DNA of 37,920 bases from UMGS1491 sp944380925 (GTDB taxonomy: Bacteria; Bacillota; Clostridia; Oscillospirales; Acutalibacteraceae). The DNA lies in NCBI GenBank assembly GCA_944380925.1, contig CALWJD010000008.1, forward strand, positions 1 to 37,920, given 5' to 3'. Both the position numbers and the translations under genes were made by a program. The notes beneath the pieces were generated by a model, which was not told the DNA's origin, searched no databases, and saw only the letters and a program-made list of their open reading frames with translations. This document shows, one piece after another, positions 17,242-26,101 of this stretch. The number at the start of each line of letters is the position of its first letter. The first letter of the stretch is position 1.

Positions 17242-19398
17242 ATGAAAGGAAAATTTAAAAAACGCATTTTGGCGTTAGCAATGCTCGCAACCTTTTTGCA
17301 AGGCGCATTTGTGAACAACCTTATGTTGCCACATGCGCAAGCTGTAGGCCATTACCACGGCTTTAACACCCAACCGGTGCAAGGTTTGCTTCACCCCCTG
17401 GATGTAGAGGCAGTACGCACATACATGCATAACGAATTGCGTCAATACGTAAACTGGCTAAATAACCGCGAACAACAGCACGGTAGATACATGGTTATAA
17501 CTCCTGATTCCCACGATGACGTTGCACGCGCCGTTCAACAGACTGGGCAGGACGATGTATTAAACCTTAACCAGCCCAATTTTAAACGAGCTCCGTGTGT
17601 AACAAAGCGTACCGAGTTCGACCGTTGGGGACTTGAGCCGCTAAACGATCACAATTTCATTTCGACTATTATCGAGGACCAAAATCAGTGGCGCGGCTTT
17701 ATCACATTTATGGAAGCCAGCAAACCTATAGTTTTTGTGCCTGATGGTGGCAATGATCAGGACGCTGACATCTATTTTGAGGTTCACCGCCTACCTATTT
17801 TGAGCTTAAAAACAGGTGCTTTTGCAGTGTACCTTCACCAGCTTTCCGAAGCTAACCCCACCCTAACACCCAGAGAACTCCTTCAAAATGATCACGTGGG
17901 TATAATGTTAGATCGTTATTGGAATGACATGCTATGGGTTGAAAACACCGGCGGTGGCGGGATTATGAATTCTGTAAACGGAATGCTTACCTCGTTTGGC
18001 TTTGGCGATGCTATTGGCGAATTTCTTGCACCTATGAATATAAAACGGGCATCCACGATTGCGCTAAGTGTTTACTACGATTCAGCAAATTGGTATCAAA
18101 GAGTAAAATATAAACTTGGAAAATGGGGAGCATTCGGCGTTAAGGCTTTTGCCACTGCAATGGCTCCGCTGGCGGCTTGGAGATTTGGCGGATGGATGTG
18201 TGACCAAATTGGAAACATTGTTAACGGCACCTCGAAATTTGCAAAAGACGAATTCTTGGCAGAACGTAATAAAGTAATGAACGACCCAATTAAATTAAGA
18301 GCAGCAATTAAGAAGATGATGCAAGACGGCGTTGTTGGTTTAACCGATACTATTGAAAAACTAACAACTATGGTAACCGGTAACTTGGCACTCAGAAAGA
18401 GCAAAAGTTTAATAAACAGAAATCGTTGCCAATTGATTTCATTTATCGGACCTCCCGGAATGGGTAAATCCTTGCTGGCTCAAAAATACGCAATGGCATT
18501 AACCGGCAAACCGATTCCATCATGGGGATATATAACATCCGCATCATTAAAGCCCGGTGTTTCACCTGTTGATCAGTTCTTCGATGTAAATTCAGACTTA
18601 ATTAAGAATTTGAAACGTTGCAAAGGAAACACAGTTCTATTTTTCGATGAAATTGATAAATATAAAGATTCAAACGCTTTATTAGAGTGCTTGCGCGATG
18701 CTGTTGATAGAGGTACTATTGAGGCAATGTCAGAGACTTCTGAACAAAAAATGGGCATGCGTGGAACCTCTACAGCTAAAGTTGTAAATAAAGAATCAAT
18801 AGACGTTTCAGGCCTTATTGTAATAGTCGGAACCAACGAAAAACCTGAATGTTGGGGATTAGAGCCTGATCCGGACGAACCGGCATACAATGTTGGTAGA
18901 ACAGTTGTTGAACGTAGCGGATCATTGGTACAAAGATTCCAGAGATTTAAGTTTAATCCTTACAAAGTGGATGAATACAAGCAAATGTATGACAGAGCGT
19001 TAAAATCCATATTTGATGAAAGCGAAAAAATGTTTGGAATAAAAGTGGTATTTGACCCAGAACTATCAAAAACTCTTGCACGTGAAAGTGAACATAGAAT
19101 GATGGGCGGACGTAGTGTAGCTGTTGTCTTATCTGAAATGGCAGGCGCTATAACAAGCTTGGATATTGACGAAAACGAAAAAGCCGCACCGAAGAGTTTA
19201 CAAGAAAGAATCCGCAGCACATTCTCAAGACGTAAACCGAGAACGGTACACGTATCGTTTAACTTCGATACACATAAGTTTGTGGTTAAACAGGTTCAGC
19301 AAACTGAGCAGCCCAAACAACCCGAGCAACCCAAACAAATTAGTCCGGCTAAAAAAAGAGTTAAGCCGATTAAATTACGTCAAGCGATTGAAGTCTAA
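17242..19398 (+). CDS. AAA+ ATPase with Sec signal peptide
   Basis: A 718-residue protein; ATG 17242 follows AAAGGAGATTTTT. Residues 1-34 form a clear signal peptide: KGKFKKR, a hydrophobic core LALAMLATFL, and a cleavage site after HAQA. An unrecognised region (35-390) contains Gly/Ala/Trp-rich, moderately hydrophobic segments near 235-265 and 295-320. The AAA+ module follows: Walker A GPPGMGKS (403-410), Walker B VLFFDEID (Asp469-Glu470), sensor 1 Asn532 in VIVGTNE, Arg finger candidates R565/R568 in VQRFQRF, and sensor 2 R624 in GGRSVAVVL, resembling Clp-type D2 modules and torsins. All ATPase residues are intact. The tail has Gln/Pro/Glu repeats (EQPKQPEQPKQ) and is basic. An exported AAA+ protein has no ATP outside a free-living cell; host cytoplasm would supply it (inference). 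No related gene is adjacent. Confidence 0.88.
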   Translation: MKGKFKKRILALAMLATFLQGAFVNNLMLPHAQAVGHYHGFNTQPVQGLLHPLDVEAVRTYMHNELRQYVNWLNNREQQHGRYMVITPDSHDDVARAVQQTGQDDVLNLNQPNFKRAPCVTKRTEFDRWGLEPLNDHNFISTIIEDQNQWRGFITFMEASKPIVFVPDGGNDQDADIYFEVHRLPILSLKTGAFAVYLHQLSEANPTLTPRELLQNDHVGIMLDRYWNDMLWVENTGGGGIMNSVNGMLTSFGFGDAIGEFLAPMNIKRASTIALSVYYDSANWYQRVKYKLGKWGAFGVKAFATAMAPLAAWRFGGWMCDQIGNIVNGTSKFAKDEFLAERNKVMNDPIKLRAAIKKMMQDGVVGLTDTIEKLTTMVTGNLALRKSKSLINRNRCQLISFIGPPGMGKSLLAQKYAMALTGKPIPSWGYITSASLKPGVSPVDQFFDVNSDLIKNLKRCKGNTVLFFDEIDKYKDSNALLECLRDAVDRGTIEAMSETSEQKMGMRGTSTAKVVNKESIDVSGLIVIVGTNEKPECWGLEPDPDEPAYNVGRTVVERSGSLVQRFQRFKFNPYKVDEYKQMYDRALKSIFDESEKMFGIKVVFDPELSKTLARESEHRMMGGRSVAVVLSEMAGAITSLDIDENEKAAPKSLQERIRSTFSRRKPRTVHVSFNFDTHKFVVKQVQQTEQPKQPEQPKQISPAKKRVKPIKLRQAIEV

Positions 19399-19513
19399 AA
19401 CTTCTTAAAAGTATCTATGCAACCGTTCTTTCCTCTCGAAACTTTAGATTTCAGCAATAGTTAATCAGGTGGTTGCATACTTTACTTAAACTTTATACAC
19501 TTAAACGATTATA

Positions 19514-19548
19514 AGTAAAAAGCTGAATAAAAAATTCAGCTTTTTACT
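19514..19548. terminator. Bidirectional terminator, perfect 15-bp stem
   Basis: AGTAAAAAGCTGAAT pairs perfectly with ATTCAGCTTTTTACT around a five-A loop. It lies between the convergent AAA+ and C39 genes, with T runs in both readings. Confidence 0.85.
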
Positions 19549-19554
19549 AATTTT

Positions 19555-19588
19555 AAAACCACGTGATAATTATCACGTGGTTTTTACC
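19555..19588. terminator. Second bidirectional hairpin, perfect 30-bp palindrome
   Basis: AAAACCACGTGATAA and its exact complement abut with no spacer, followed by T residues on both strands. Only six bases separate it from the previous hairpin, so the convergent genes are doubly insulated. It could also be a protein-binding palindrome. Confidence 0.75.
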
Positions 19589-19640
19589 GACTAATTAAAA
19601 ATAATATAAAAACACAGTTACAAAAAGAATCAAAAAGTTA

Positions 19641-20404
19641 TTACATTAATCCATATATATGTCCTGCATGTTTCTCTCCATCCGGCTTTTTGACGTTAAT
19701 TTTAATAATCAAACCCAACTGTATGGCATCATATCTCTTGTTATTTTCATCAACATTATAGTCATGCCATCTTGCAACTAACTTATCCTTTGGAATATAC
19801 GTATAGTTCGCCTCAGTAGAAGGATCCATAAATATTATGTTATCTCTAAGGTATCCGATAGCAATGACCCAGTGTCCGCACTCCCACTCTTTACTATAAT
19901 CCAAGTCCATAGTGTATTGTTCATTTTCATCCCAATTCCAAGCTTGTATGGCACACATAACCGGATGACCTTTTTTAATTTCTTTGATCAAATCTTCTAC
20001 AGTCATATGTTCTCTTTTTTCAACTTCAAAATATTTATGATTGGTATCATCTAACCTAACAGCTTTTAAATAATTTGCTATGTTATACCACTTGGTGCCA
20101 TTGTCTTCATCGGCTTTCAGCGCTATTTTCAAATTATCCTCTCTAATATCAAAATCATATTTTGTATAACGCAAAAGAGATCGTACACAAGCAACGCCGC
20201 AAGTATAATCGGAAGCTTGTCTACAAATCGGTAACTTCATTAACTTTTTAGAATGAGTGTGCTCCAAAATGGCTTTGTTACACGTATAAAACTTCTCATT
20301 ACCGCCAAATTGACTTTCCTTCGCACTGGCCACCATCGAAGACGCCCCAAAAAATGTGGCACACAGACCCGCAGCACTTTTTTAAAGAATACCTGTTTTT
20401 TCAC
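19641..20404 (-). pseudogene. Secreted C39-like cysteine protease, frameshift in signal peptide
   Basis: The main frame encodes a papain-like protease of the C39 type: nucleophile C46 in CRQASDYTCGVACVRSLL, H155 in CGHWVIAIGY and D171 in FMDPS (numbered from the GTG at 20336), so the triad is intact. The start is GTG 20404 behind TGGGGGAG: MKKQVFFKK, then A6 (T6 at 20378-20383 on the plus strand). A -1 shift gives S-AAGLCATFFGASSMVASA, the hydrophobic core and cleavage site of a signal peptide. In the present frame the sequence goes on as VLRVCVPHFLG instead. The wild-type gene would have A7. C39-type peptidases cut double-glycine leaders when fused to ABC transporters; this free-standing relative would act outside the membrane. 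A double-glycine peptide gene lies 430 bases upstream. Confidence 0.75.
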
Positions 20405-20763
20405 AATAAACTCCCCCATATAAAAAATTTCGCACAAAATTATGTGTCTTTTAAATGAACTTGCCGTCAGTTAGCGGTAAATTACCTTAAAAAACATAAA
20501 TTTTCGCACTTGTTTCAAATTATATATGTTGTGTGCAATAAGTTAAGCGAATTAAAAACACTTTACAATATTTTCAATAAAACTGCAAAAATAATAAAAA
20601 ATAGTTTAATATCAAAACATTAAATTATCCTCATTGAAAAAAATTATAATATCCTTTATTTATTGCGCAACACAACCCTAAAATACGCATTAAAATAATA
20701 AATATCTAAAAACATGTCCGCATTTTAATTTATTCGTTTGAATTTCTAATTAAAAAACAAAAA

Positions 20764-20796
20764 TAAAGACTCATCGATAAAACGATGAATCTTATT
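20764..20796 (-). terminator. Rho-independent terminator
   Basis: AAGATTCATCG/CGATGAGTCTT stem on the minus strand, then TTATTTTTG, about 40 bases past the stop of the double-glycine peptide gene. From here to 20404 I see only AT-rich sequence and no gene. Confidence 0.75.
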
Positions 20797-20834
20797 AACT
20801 GTTTTAATATACAAAACACCTAACACAATAAAAC

Positions 20835-21176
20835 TTAGTTTTCTAACTTTTCGGAGTTTTTGGAGGGCTCGGATTCTTTAGAATCTTCTTCGCAACTACT
20901 CGAGAATGTATCGGCTAAAGCATCACCTATTACCCATCCACCGTTCGCCCCCATGAAACATAAACAAAATCCATACATAATACGCAGAAGAACTGGACTG
21001 TCTGGCTTTACTATTTGATGAAACCCACGTAAAGTGGAATGGACACCCCATGAAGCAAATCCCCACTGAAACATACTACGTACTACCTCTTCCGAAATAA
21101 CGCCACCAACAACACTTTCGAGTTCAGATTCATCTAATAGCTGTCCACACGGTAATAGTTTTTTTGTTTCAACCAT
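20835..21176 (-). CDS. Double-glycine leader peptide (bacteriocin-like precursor)
   Basis: 113 residues from ATG 21176 with AAAGGATTAA upstream. The N-terminus MVETKKLLPCGQLLDESELESVVGG is a textbook double-glycine leader (hydrophobic residues at -4, -7 and -12 relative to the Gly-Gly, acidic ELES helix), as found in class II bacteriocin precursors cleaved by C39 peptidases. The proposed core is long (about 88 residues): VISEEVVRSMFQWGFASWG, then a hydrophobic GxxxG-like segment LCFMGANGGWVIGDALADTF, then an acidic Ser-rich tail. Known precursors are shorter, so this may be a double-glycine effector rather than a bacteriocin. No ABC transporter or immunity gene is in the window. The leader is a good pattern match; function is not shown. 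Confidence 0.6.
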   Translation of the reverse strand: MVETKKLLPCGQLLDESELESVVGGVISEEVVRSMFQWGFASWGVHSTLRGFHQIVKPDSPVLLRIMYGFCLCFMGANGGWVIGDALADTFSSSCEEDSKESEPSKNSEKLEN

Positions 21177-21325
21177 AATCCAGTTAATCCTTTTTGCAAA
21201 ATCTATATCTCAACTCTATTGTAACATAAACAAAACACATTATCAACTATTTTGCGTATCTACTATCTATGCAAAATTGTCACAATAAGTGTTGTCCACA
21301 AATCGAAATAGCTTCTTATTTTCAA

Positions 21326-21874
21326 TTATTTCTGTTTTTGTAGATATCTCTCTTCTTCGCTAAAAACACATCCACAATATTTTTGCATATAAAGTCCAAG
21401 CTCCCGAGCTATCTTTTGACCCTCTCTAAAATAAGGTCTAAAATCCCGGTACAAAAACTCGATTCCATAATCTTTTGCTGCTTTCTCGGCAACTTTTTTA
21501 ATAAGCTCATGTTTTTGATAAGGACTTATCAGAAGCGTTGTTGAAAACGCTTTATAACAGTTATCATGCGCATATTTTGCGGTTTCATTTAATCTTACCT
21601 TATAACAATGCTCGCACCTATTTGAAAAATCCGGATATATTCCGTTTATAAAACTCCTAAGGCCATATTCATCATTCAAAACTAACTTTAAATTCTTAGC
21701 TTTAGTATAATCAATCAGTGTATTTTTCCTGCTTTTATATTCCATATACGGATGAATATTGGGATTATACCAATAAATTAGGGGGTTAACCCCCTCTTTT
21801 TGAAGCTCATCTATACACTTTACAGAACACGGTGCACAACAGGTATGTAAAACAATATCTTCCAAATTAATCAC
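21326..21874 (-). CDS. queH: Epoxyqueuosine reductase QueH
   Basis: Non-cobalamin epoxyqueuosine reductase, the last step of queuosine synthesis at the tRNA wobble base. 182 residues from GTG 21874. Family signatures in order: HTCCAPCS (adjacent Cys pair plus Cys), YNPNIHPYMEYKSR, CEHCYKVRLNETA, FSTTLLISPYQKH, FLYRDFRPYFREG and the C-terminal YMQKYCGCVFSE; the two Cys pairs and CGC ligate iron-sulfur and active-site metals in this family. Starts 15 bases after the small membrane protein gene, so likely cotranscribed. The tRNA-Tyr at 16724 has the GTA anticodon that is a queuosine target. Confidence 0.95.
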   Translation of the reverse strand: MINLEDIVLHTCCAPCSVKCIDELQKEGVNPLIYWYNPNIHPYMEYKSRKNTLIDYTKAKNLKLVLNDEYGLRSFINGIYPDFSNRCEHCYKVRLNETAKYAHDNCYKAFSTTLLISPYQKHELIKKVAEKAAKDYGIEFLYRDFRPYFREGQKIARELGLYMQKYCGCVFSEEERYLQKQK

Positions 21875-21889
21875 TTTCCAAAAACAAAT

Positions 21890-22219
21890 TTATGCTTCTT
21901 TTTGGGATTTAGCAAGTTGTTCCTCGATTGCTTCTTCCCTTTCTTCTTTCTTGGTCCAAGAAAAAATGCCACGGATTGCAAGTATAAAGTATAAGAAAAA
22001 CAAAATACTCTGGGCATACTCTTTTATTACAAAGAACCTAACACTCATATATAAATTAGAAATTAACCAAAAAACAAACCCCCACTTGTTTCTTTCCGCA
22101 TTCATAACCGTTCCCGCAAAAGCTATGGCTGACATAAGCCAGGAAAGAACCGTCCACAAAATTTGCTGATTGCCTTCAACCGTAAACCAATTCATAATTT
22201 CGCCAAACCAATTTCCCAT
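21890..22219 (-). CDS. Small PnuC-like membrane protein
   Basis: 109 residues from ATG 22219 (AAAGGATG upstream). Three hydrophobic segments: ILWTVLSWLMSAIAFAG, WGFVFWLISNLYMSV and ILFFLYFILAIRGIFSW, followed by a Glu/Lys-rich cytoplasmic tail. The Asn-x-WG...LY...ILFFLYF...GIFSW pattern resembles the terminal half of PnuC nicotinamide-riboside transporters, but at this length it is a short relative that might dimerise. Probably cotranscribed with queH; a link to queuosine is not evident. Confidence 0.65.
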   Translation of the reverse strand: MGNWFGEIMNWFTVEGNQQILWTVLSWLMSAIAFAGTVMNAERNKWGFVFWLISNLYMSVRFFVIKEYAQSILFFLYFILAIRGIFSWTKKEEREEAIEEQLAKSQKEA

Positions 22220-22342
22220 AAAAATTTAAACATCCTTTCAAGCGTTTTTTAGCGCATCACGCTTTATTTTTTATTCATATATAATTATAATATACTTAAG
22301 AAACCATGTAAAATAAATTTTTGATTAATTGGAGATAAAGTT

Positions 22343-23617
22343 ATGATAGCACCACTTGCAGAGCGGGTACGTCCACAAAAATTGGAAGATATTATCGGAC
22401 AAAAGCACATTTTTGGCAAAGATAATATGCTTCAAAAAATGATATCCGCCAAATTCATACCAAACATGATATTCTATGGTCCGCCCGGAACGGGAAAAAC
22501 CACAACCGCACAAATAATTTCTAACCAAACAAATAAAAGATTTTTTAAACTCAACGCAACAACAGCTTCCCTATCAGATATAAAAAATATTTTATCGGAA
22601 ATCAATCCCGTAACTGCCCCAAACGGAGTGCTCCTCTATTTGGACGAAATCCAATACTTCAATAAAAAACAGCAACAATCTTTGCTTGAATTTATAGAAA
22701 AAGGGAAAATAACGCTGATCGCTTCCACAACCGAAAATCCCTATTTTTACATATATAATGCTCTTCTTAGCAGACTAAACGTATTCGAATTTAAACCTTT
22801 GAGCAAAGATAATATCGAAAAAGCAATATCAAATGCCGTCAAATTTTTGGAAAATGAAAATAACATCAAAATAACCATAAATGAAAATATAAAAAAACGC
22901 ATTGCAGCTTTAGCGGTCGGAGACGTCCGAAAAGCACTTAACATATTGGAAATTTGCTATATATCTTCCGAAATAAAAAACAAAAAAATAAAAATAGAAG
23001 ATGAAAAATTAATAGAAAAATTTGAGGAAAACTCATTTGCTGGATACAACAAAACCGGAGATGACCATTTTGATCTTCTTTCGGCATTCCAAAAGTCACT
23101 GAGAGGTTCCGATCCGCATGCATCGATTTATTACCTTGCACGGCTTTTGGAAGTCGGAGAACTTATAAGCGCGTGCAGAAGACTTTTGGTTTGCACGTGC
23201 GAAGATGTAGGTCTTGCGTATCCGGGAATATTTTCCGCCGTTAAATCACTTACGGATATTGCTATGAGCGTAGGCATGCCGGAAGCAAGAATTCCTCTTG
23301 CCAATGCGGTTATAATGGTCGCAATGTCGCCAAAATCCAATTCTGCCTATAAAGCAATAAATAATGCTATGCAAGATATAAAAAAAGGAAATGTCTATCC
23401 CGTACCAAGACATCTTCAAAATATACATTGCGACAGTATTTCAAGCGTGCAGCCGAACAGCTATTACTACTACCCTCACGATTATAAAAATCACTGGAAA
23501 GAGCAACAATATTTACCCGATGAAATTAAAAATAAAAAGTATTACTATCCTCAAGAAAACAAAACCGAAACGGCATTTAAAAACAACTGGGAAAGAACTA
23601 CAAATAAAAAGTTTTAA
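22343..23617 (+). CDS. rarA: Replication-associated recombination protein RarA (MgsA)
   Basis: Clamp-loader-like AAA+ ATPase that acts at stalled replication forks. 424 residues, the usual length; ATG 22343 follows GGAGATAAAGTT. PLAERVRPQKLEDIIGQ is the family N-terminus, Walker A is GPPGTGKTT (46-54), Walker B LLYLDEIQ (Asp101-Glu102), sensor 1 region IASTTENPYF, Arg finger SRLNVF, sensor 2 GDVRKALN. The C-terminal tetramerisation region contains SLRGSDPHASIYYLARLLE and CEDVGLAYP. It keeps many A6-A8 tracts without a frameshift, a useful control for the broken effector genes. Its stop overlaps the convergent lipase stop by a few bases. Confidence 0.95.
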   Translation: MIAPLAERVRPQKLEDIIGQKHIFGKDNMLQKMISAKFIPNMIFYGPPGTGKTTTAQIISNQTNKRFFKLNATTASLSDIKNILSEINPVTAPNGVLLYLDEIQYFNKKQQQSLLEFIEKGKITLIASTTENPYFYIYNALLSRLNVFEFKPLSKDNIEKAISNAVKFLENENNIKITINENIKKRIAALAVGDVRKALNILEICYISSEIKNKKIKIEDEKLIEKFEENSFAGYNKTGDDHFDLLSAFQKSLRGSDPHASIYYLARLLEVGELISACRRLLVCTCEDVGLAYPGIFSAVKSLTDIAMSVGMPEARIPLANAVIMVAMSPKSNSAYKAINNAMQDIKKGNVYPVPRHLQNIHCDSISSVQPNSYYYYPHDYKNHWKEQQYLPDEIKNKKYYYPQENKTETAFKNNWERTTNKKF

Positions 23618-24285
23618 ACATACCAAATGTTCGAGTAATACTCTTGCAAATTATGTTTTTTCATTGAAAAAGGTAAAACACCGGATTTTTTACCAATCTT
23701 AAGTTTAGCTCCAACGTGACGGTATCCTAAAAAAGAAAACGGAACTTTTGTTACCAAATCCCCCATATTTTCCACTCTTAAAGTTTTAAAAACTCTCAGG
23801 TTATAGGATTTTTTAAAAGCATTATTGCCAACTCTTGGACACCCAAAAACTATGACCTCGTAGTCTTTTGTGGGAAAATTATATTCAAGATCCACGGCGC
23901 AAATCACAGCAAGAGCCGCGCCGTAAGAATGGCCTGTAAGAAAAATTTTTTGAACATCAAAATCACTTATGCATTTTTGAATTTTTAAACGAATACTTGG
24001 GGATTTATAGGCATTTATAAATCCTGAATGTACTCTTATTTTCGAAGAATAATTGCCGTAAGGAACAGTCGTCTTCCAAAATTTATAATCTGTTTGCCAA
24101 TCTTTTTTTGAATCCGAACCCCTAAATACTATGGTGGCAACATTTTTATTTGCTCGCAAAAAACACTGCACATCAGTTGCCCTATCATTAATAAAAATTA
24201 GTTTTTCACACGAAAATTCAGGTTGAAAATTGCTATAGGACATTCCGCAATATTCAAGCATCTTCAAGATGTGTTTGATATCCAA
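23614..24285 (-). CDS. Class 3 lipase-like alpha/beta hydrolase
   Basis: 223 residues, ATG 24285. Fungal-type class 3 lipase fold: IVFRGSDSKKDWQTD (oxyanion strand), nucleophile elbow GHSYGA with S120, FGCPRVGNNAF, D176 in GDLVTKVP, and a candidate His190 in GYRHVGAKL. GHSYG replaces the common GHSLG. No signal peptide, so it would act in the cytoplasm or leave by a non-Sec route. It should hydrolyse acyl esters, perhaps host glycerolipids (inference). Intact; convergent with rarA, overlapping stops. Confidence 0.88.
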   Translation of the reverse strand: MDIKHILKMLEYCGMSYSNFQPEFSCEKLIFINDRATDVQCFLRANKNVATIVFRGSDSKKDWQTDYKFWKTTVPYGNYSSKIRVHSGFINAYKSPSIRLKIQKCISDFDVQKIFLTGHSYGAALAVICAVDLEYNFPTKDYEVIVFGCPRVGNNAFKKSYNLRVFKTLRVENMGDLVTKVPFSFLGYRHVGAKLKIGKKSGVLPFSMKKHNLQEYYSNIWYV

Positions 24286-24358
24286 AAAATCACCTCTTTG
24301 ATATACTATTTCGAAATATATTAAAGGGTGTGATTTTAAAAAACCAAAAATTTAAAAC

Positions 24359-24396
24359 AAAGAGCCAAATAACACTTGATGTTATTTAGCTCTTTC
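24359..24396 (-). terminator. Rho-independent terminator
   Basis: AAAGAGC-AAATAACA pairs with TGTTATTT-GCTCTTT around CTTGA, with one bulged pair, about 30 bases past the stop of the coiled-coil gene. Confidence 0.8.
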
Positions 24397-24426
24397 TGAT
24401 GTTTTAAAAATAGTCATTAATACTGT

Positions 24427-25828
24427 TTATAGCAATAAAACCACTTCTTTAACGTCGTAAAGCAAACCACTAGAATAATACGGTTTTATGGTCACTATAT
24501 GAATTTTTTTCAAATCAGACTCAAACTCGGCAACAGCATCATCAATTTGAACTTTTAATTTTTCGATTTTTTCTGTTACGACGGGTAGTTTCGAAAAAAT
24601 ACTATCTATTTCCTCGTTTCCCTCGGCAGAACTATTGTACTTACTCATTTGGGATTGGTAGTCAAGCATTTTCTTATATGTTGTTTCCATTCCGGATTGC
24701 AAAGCAGTAAATTCGTTTTTCAGCTTTTCTATACGTTTTTCTTTGGTAGATATAGTTCTAAAAAAGCCCTCACCGTAATCATTTTCTTTATCGCTAATTT
24801 TTGTTAATTTATCAAATGCAGATATTGATTTAAAATATTCCTGAACTTTACTATTAAAAGTGGTCAGTTCGTTCATTGACAAAATACTACCATTTTTAGC
24901 AATAGATGCTATCTCAGACTGAGCACTTTTTATTTCCGAATACTTACTATCTATAAACTGCTTCTTTTCAGATACAAATTCATTTACATCTTTGAGCTTA
25001 CTTTTAATAATCCGATTACTACTGTCAATTATCTCTTTTTTTAGATCTGCCAGTTCTTCCTTAAGATCATCTCGCCTACTTTCGTTTTTTCTTATCTGCC
25101 GATCTGTATCATATATCGTATCCTCAGCATCAGCAATTTCACTTTCCATGCGCGCAATATCCCTGTCTATTTTCGCAATGTCCAACTCAATAGCAGATCT
25201 TCTTCCGTTTCCAAAAGCGAGCTGCGCATATAACAATGTTTTCTGACCCTCGCATGCGCCCTTTGAAACTTTCAAACCCTTAAGTATTTTTTGTTGCTTA
25301 CTTTTAATAGAGTTTAGCTTTTTGATTTTAGATTCTATTTCAATTATTGGCGTCCTTAGACCGTTAATTCTTTTTTTATACTTGCTAATTTTATCTTTAC
25401 ATATTCCCTCATTTGATATGTTTGATTTACAATTCTCTATATTGATACCTGCTCTTCCAAAATTAGAATTTGTTTTACCAATTTGACTTTCAAGTCCAAT
25501 CACTCGTTTCGAAAATTTTGACATTTTAGATTGAACAGACCCACTATCTTTTAAAGCATCCTCGATGCGACTGTAAACATTATTGTAGTCTGAAGTATAC
25601 TTATAATTTAATTCATCTAATAGATCCACCATATTGTTGTAAAACATCATTTAAAGCACCTGCGTAGTCTATCACATAGTCAACTTTTTCATTATATTGC
25701 TTTTTTCTCTCTATAGATTTTTTGGATCAATCAAGCCTGAAAAAATTTTTGGCTTTACTACCAACATCAACATATAAATTTTTAAACCTTTTTCGCCAAT
25801 CAATATTTATTTTTTTGAGTTTTTCCAT
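24427..25828 (-). pseudogene. Long coiled-coil protein, in-frame TGA plus frameshift
   Basis: The main frame (25650-24427) encodes about 400 residues of nearly continuous coiled coil (IESKIKKLNSIKSKQQKIL, DRDIARMESEIADAEDTI and similar), ending with a non-helical IHIVTIKPYYSSGLLYD. Its ATG has no ribosome site. Upstream, ATG 25828 (AGGGGATATCTTAC) encodes MEKLKKINIDWRKRF...AKNFFRLD then TGA (25729-25727). The same frame continues after the TGA as SKKSIERKKQYNEKVDYVIDYAGALNDVLQQYG, which joins the main frame by a +1 shift near 25632 (one extra G in TATGGTGG). So one stop and one indel separate the true start from the body. No family recognised; coiled-coil effectors of this look exist in host-associated bacteria but the role is unknown. 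Confidence 0.6.
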
Positions 25829-26101
25829 GTAAGATATCCCCTTAAACTTTAATACATTAAGCACATTATCACAAAATATATATTTTTTCAACATAAATTT
25901 CTTGATTTTATATAAAAAATTTTTTAACAATGTATGATGCTTGACATCACGTGCACATATTCATTTTAAAAAACAATAGACATAAATTGTTGTATTCTGA
26001 TAATAAATATTTATTGATTAAATCATAATTAATTGATAAAAATCAGCTTTTCGTGTAGTATACTAATTAGAAACACTTATACTCTGAAAGGAACGCATTT
26101 G

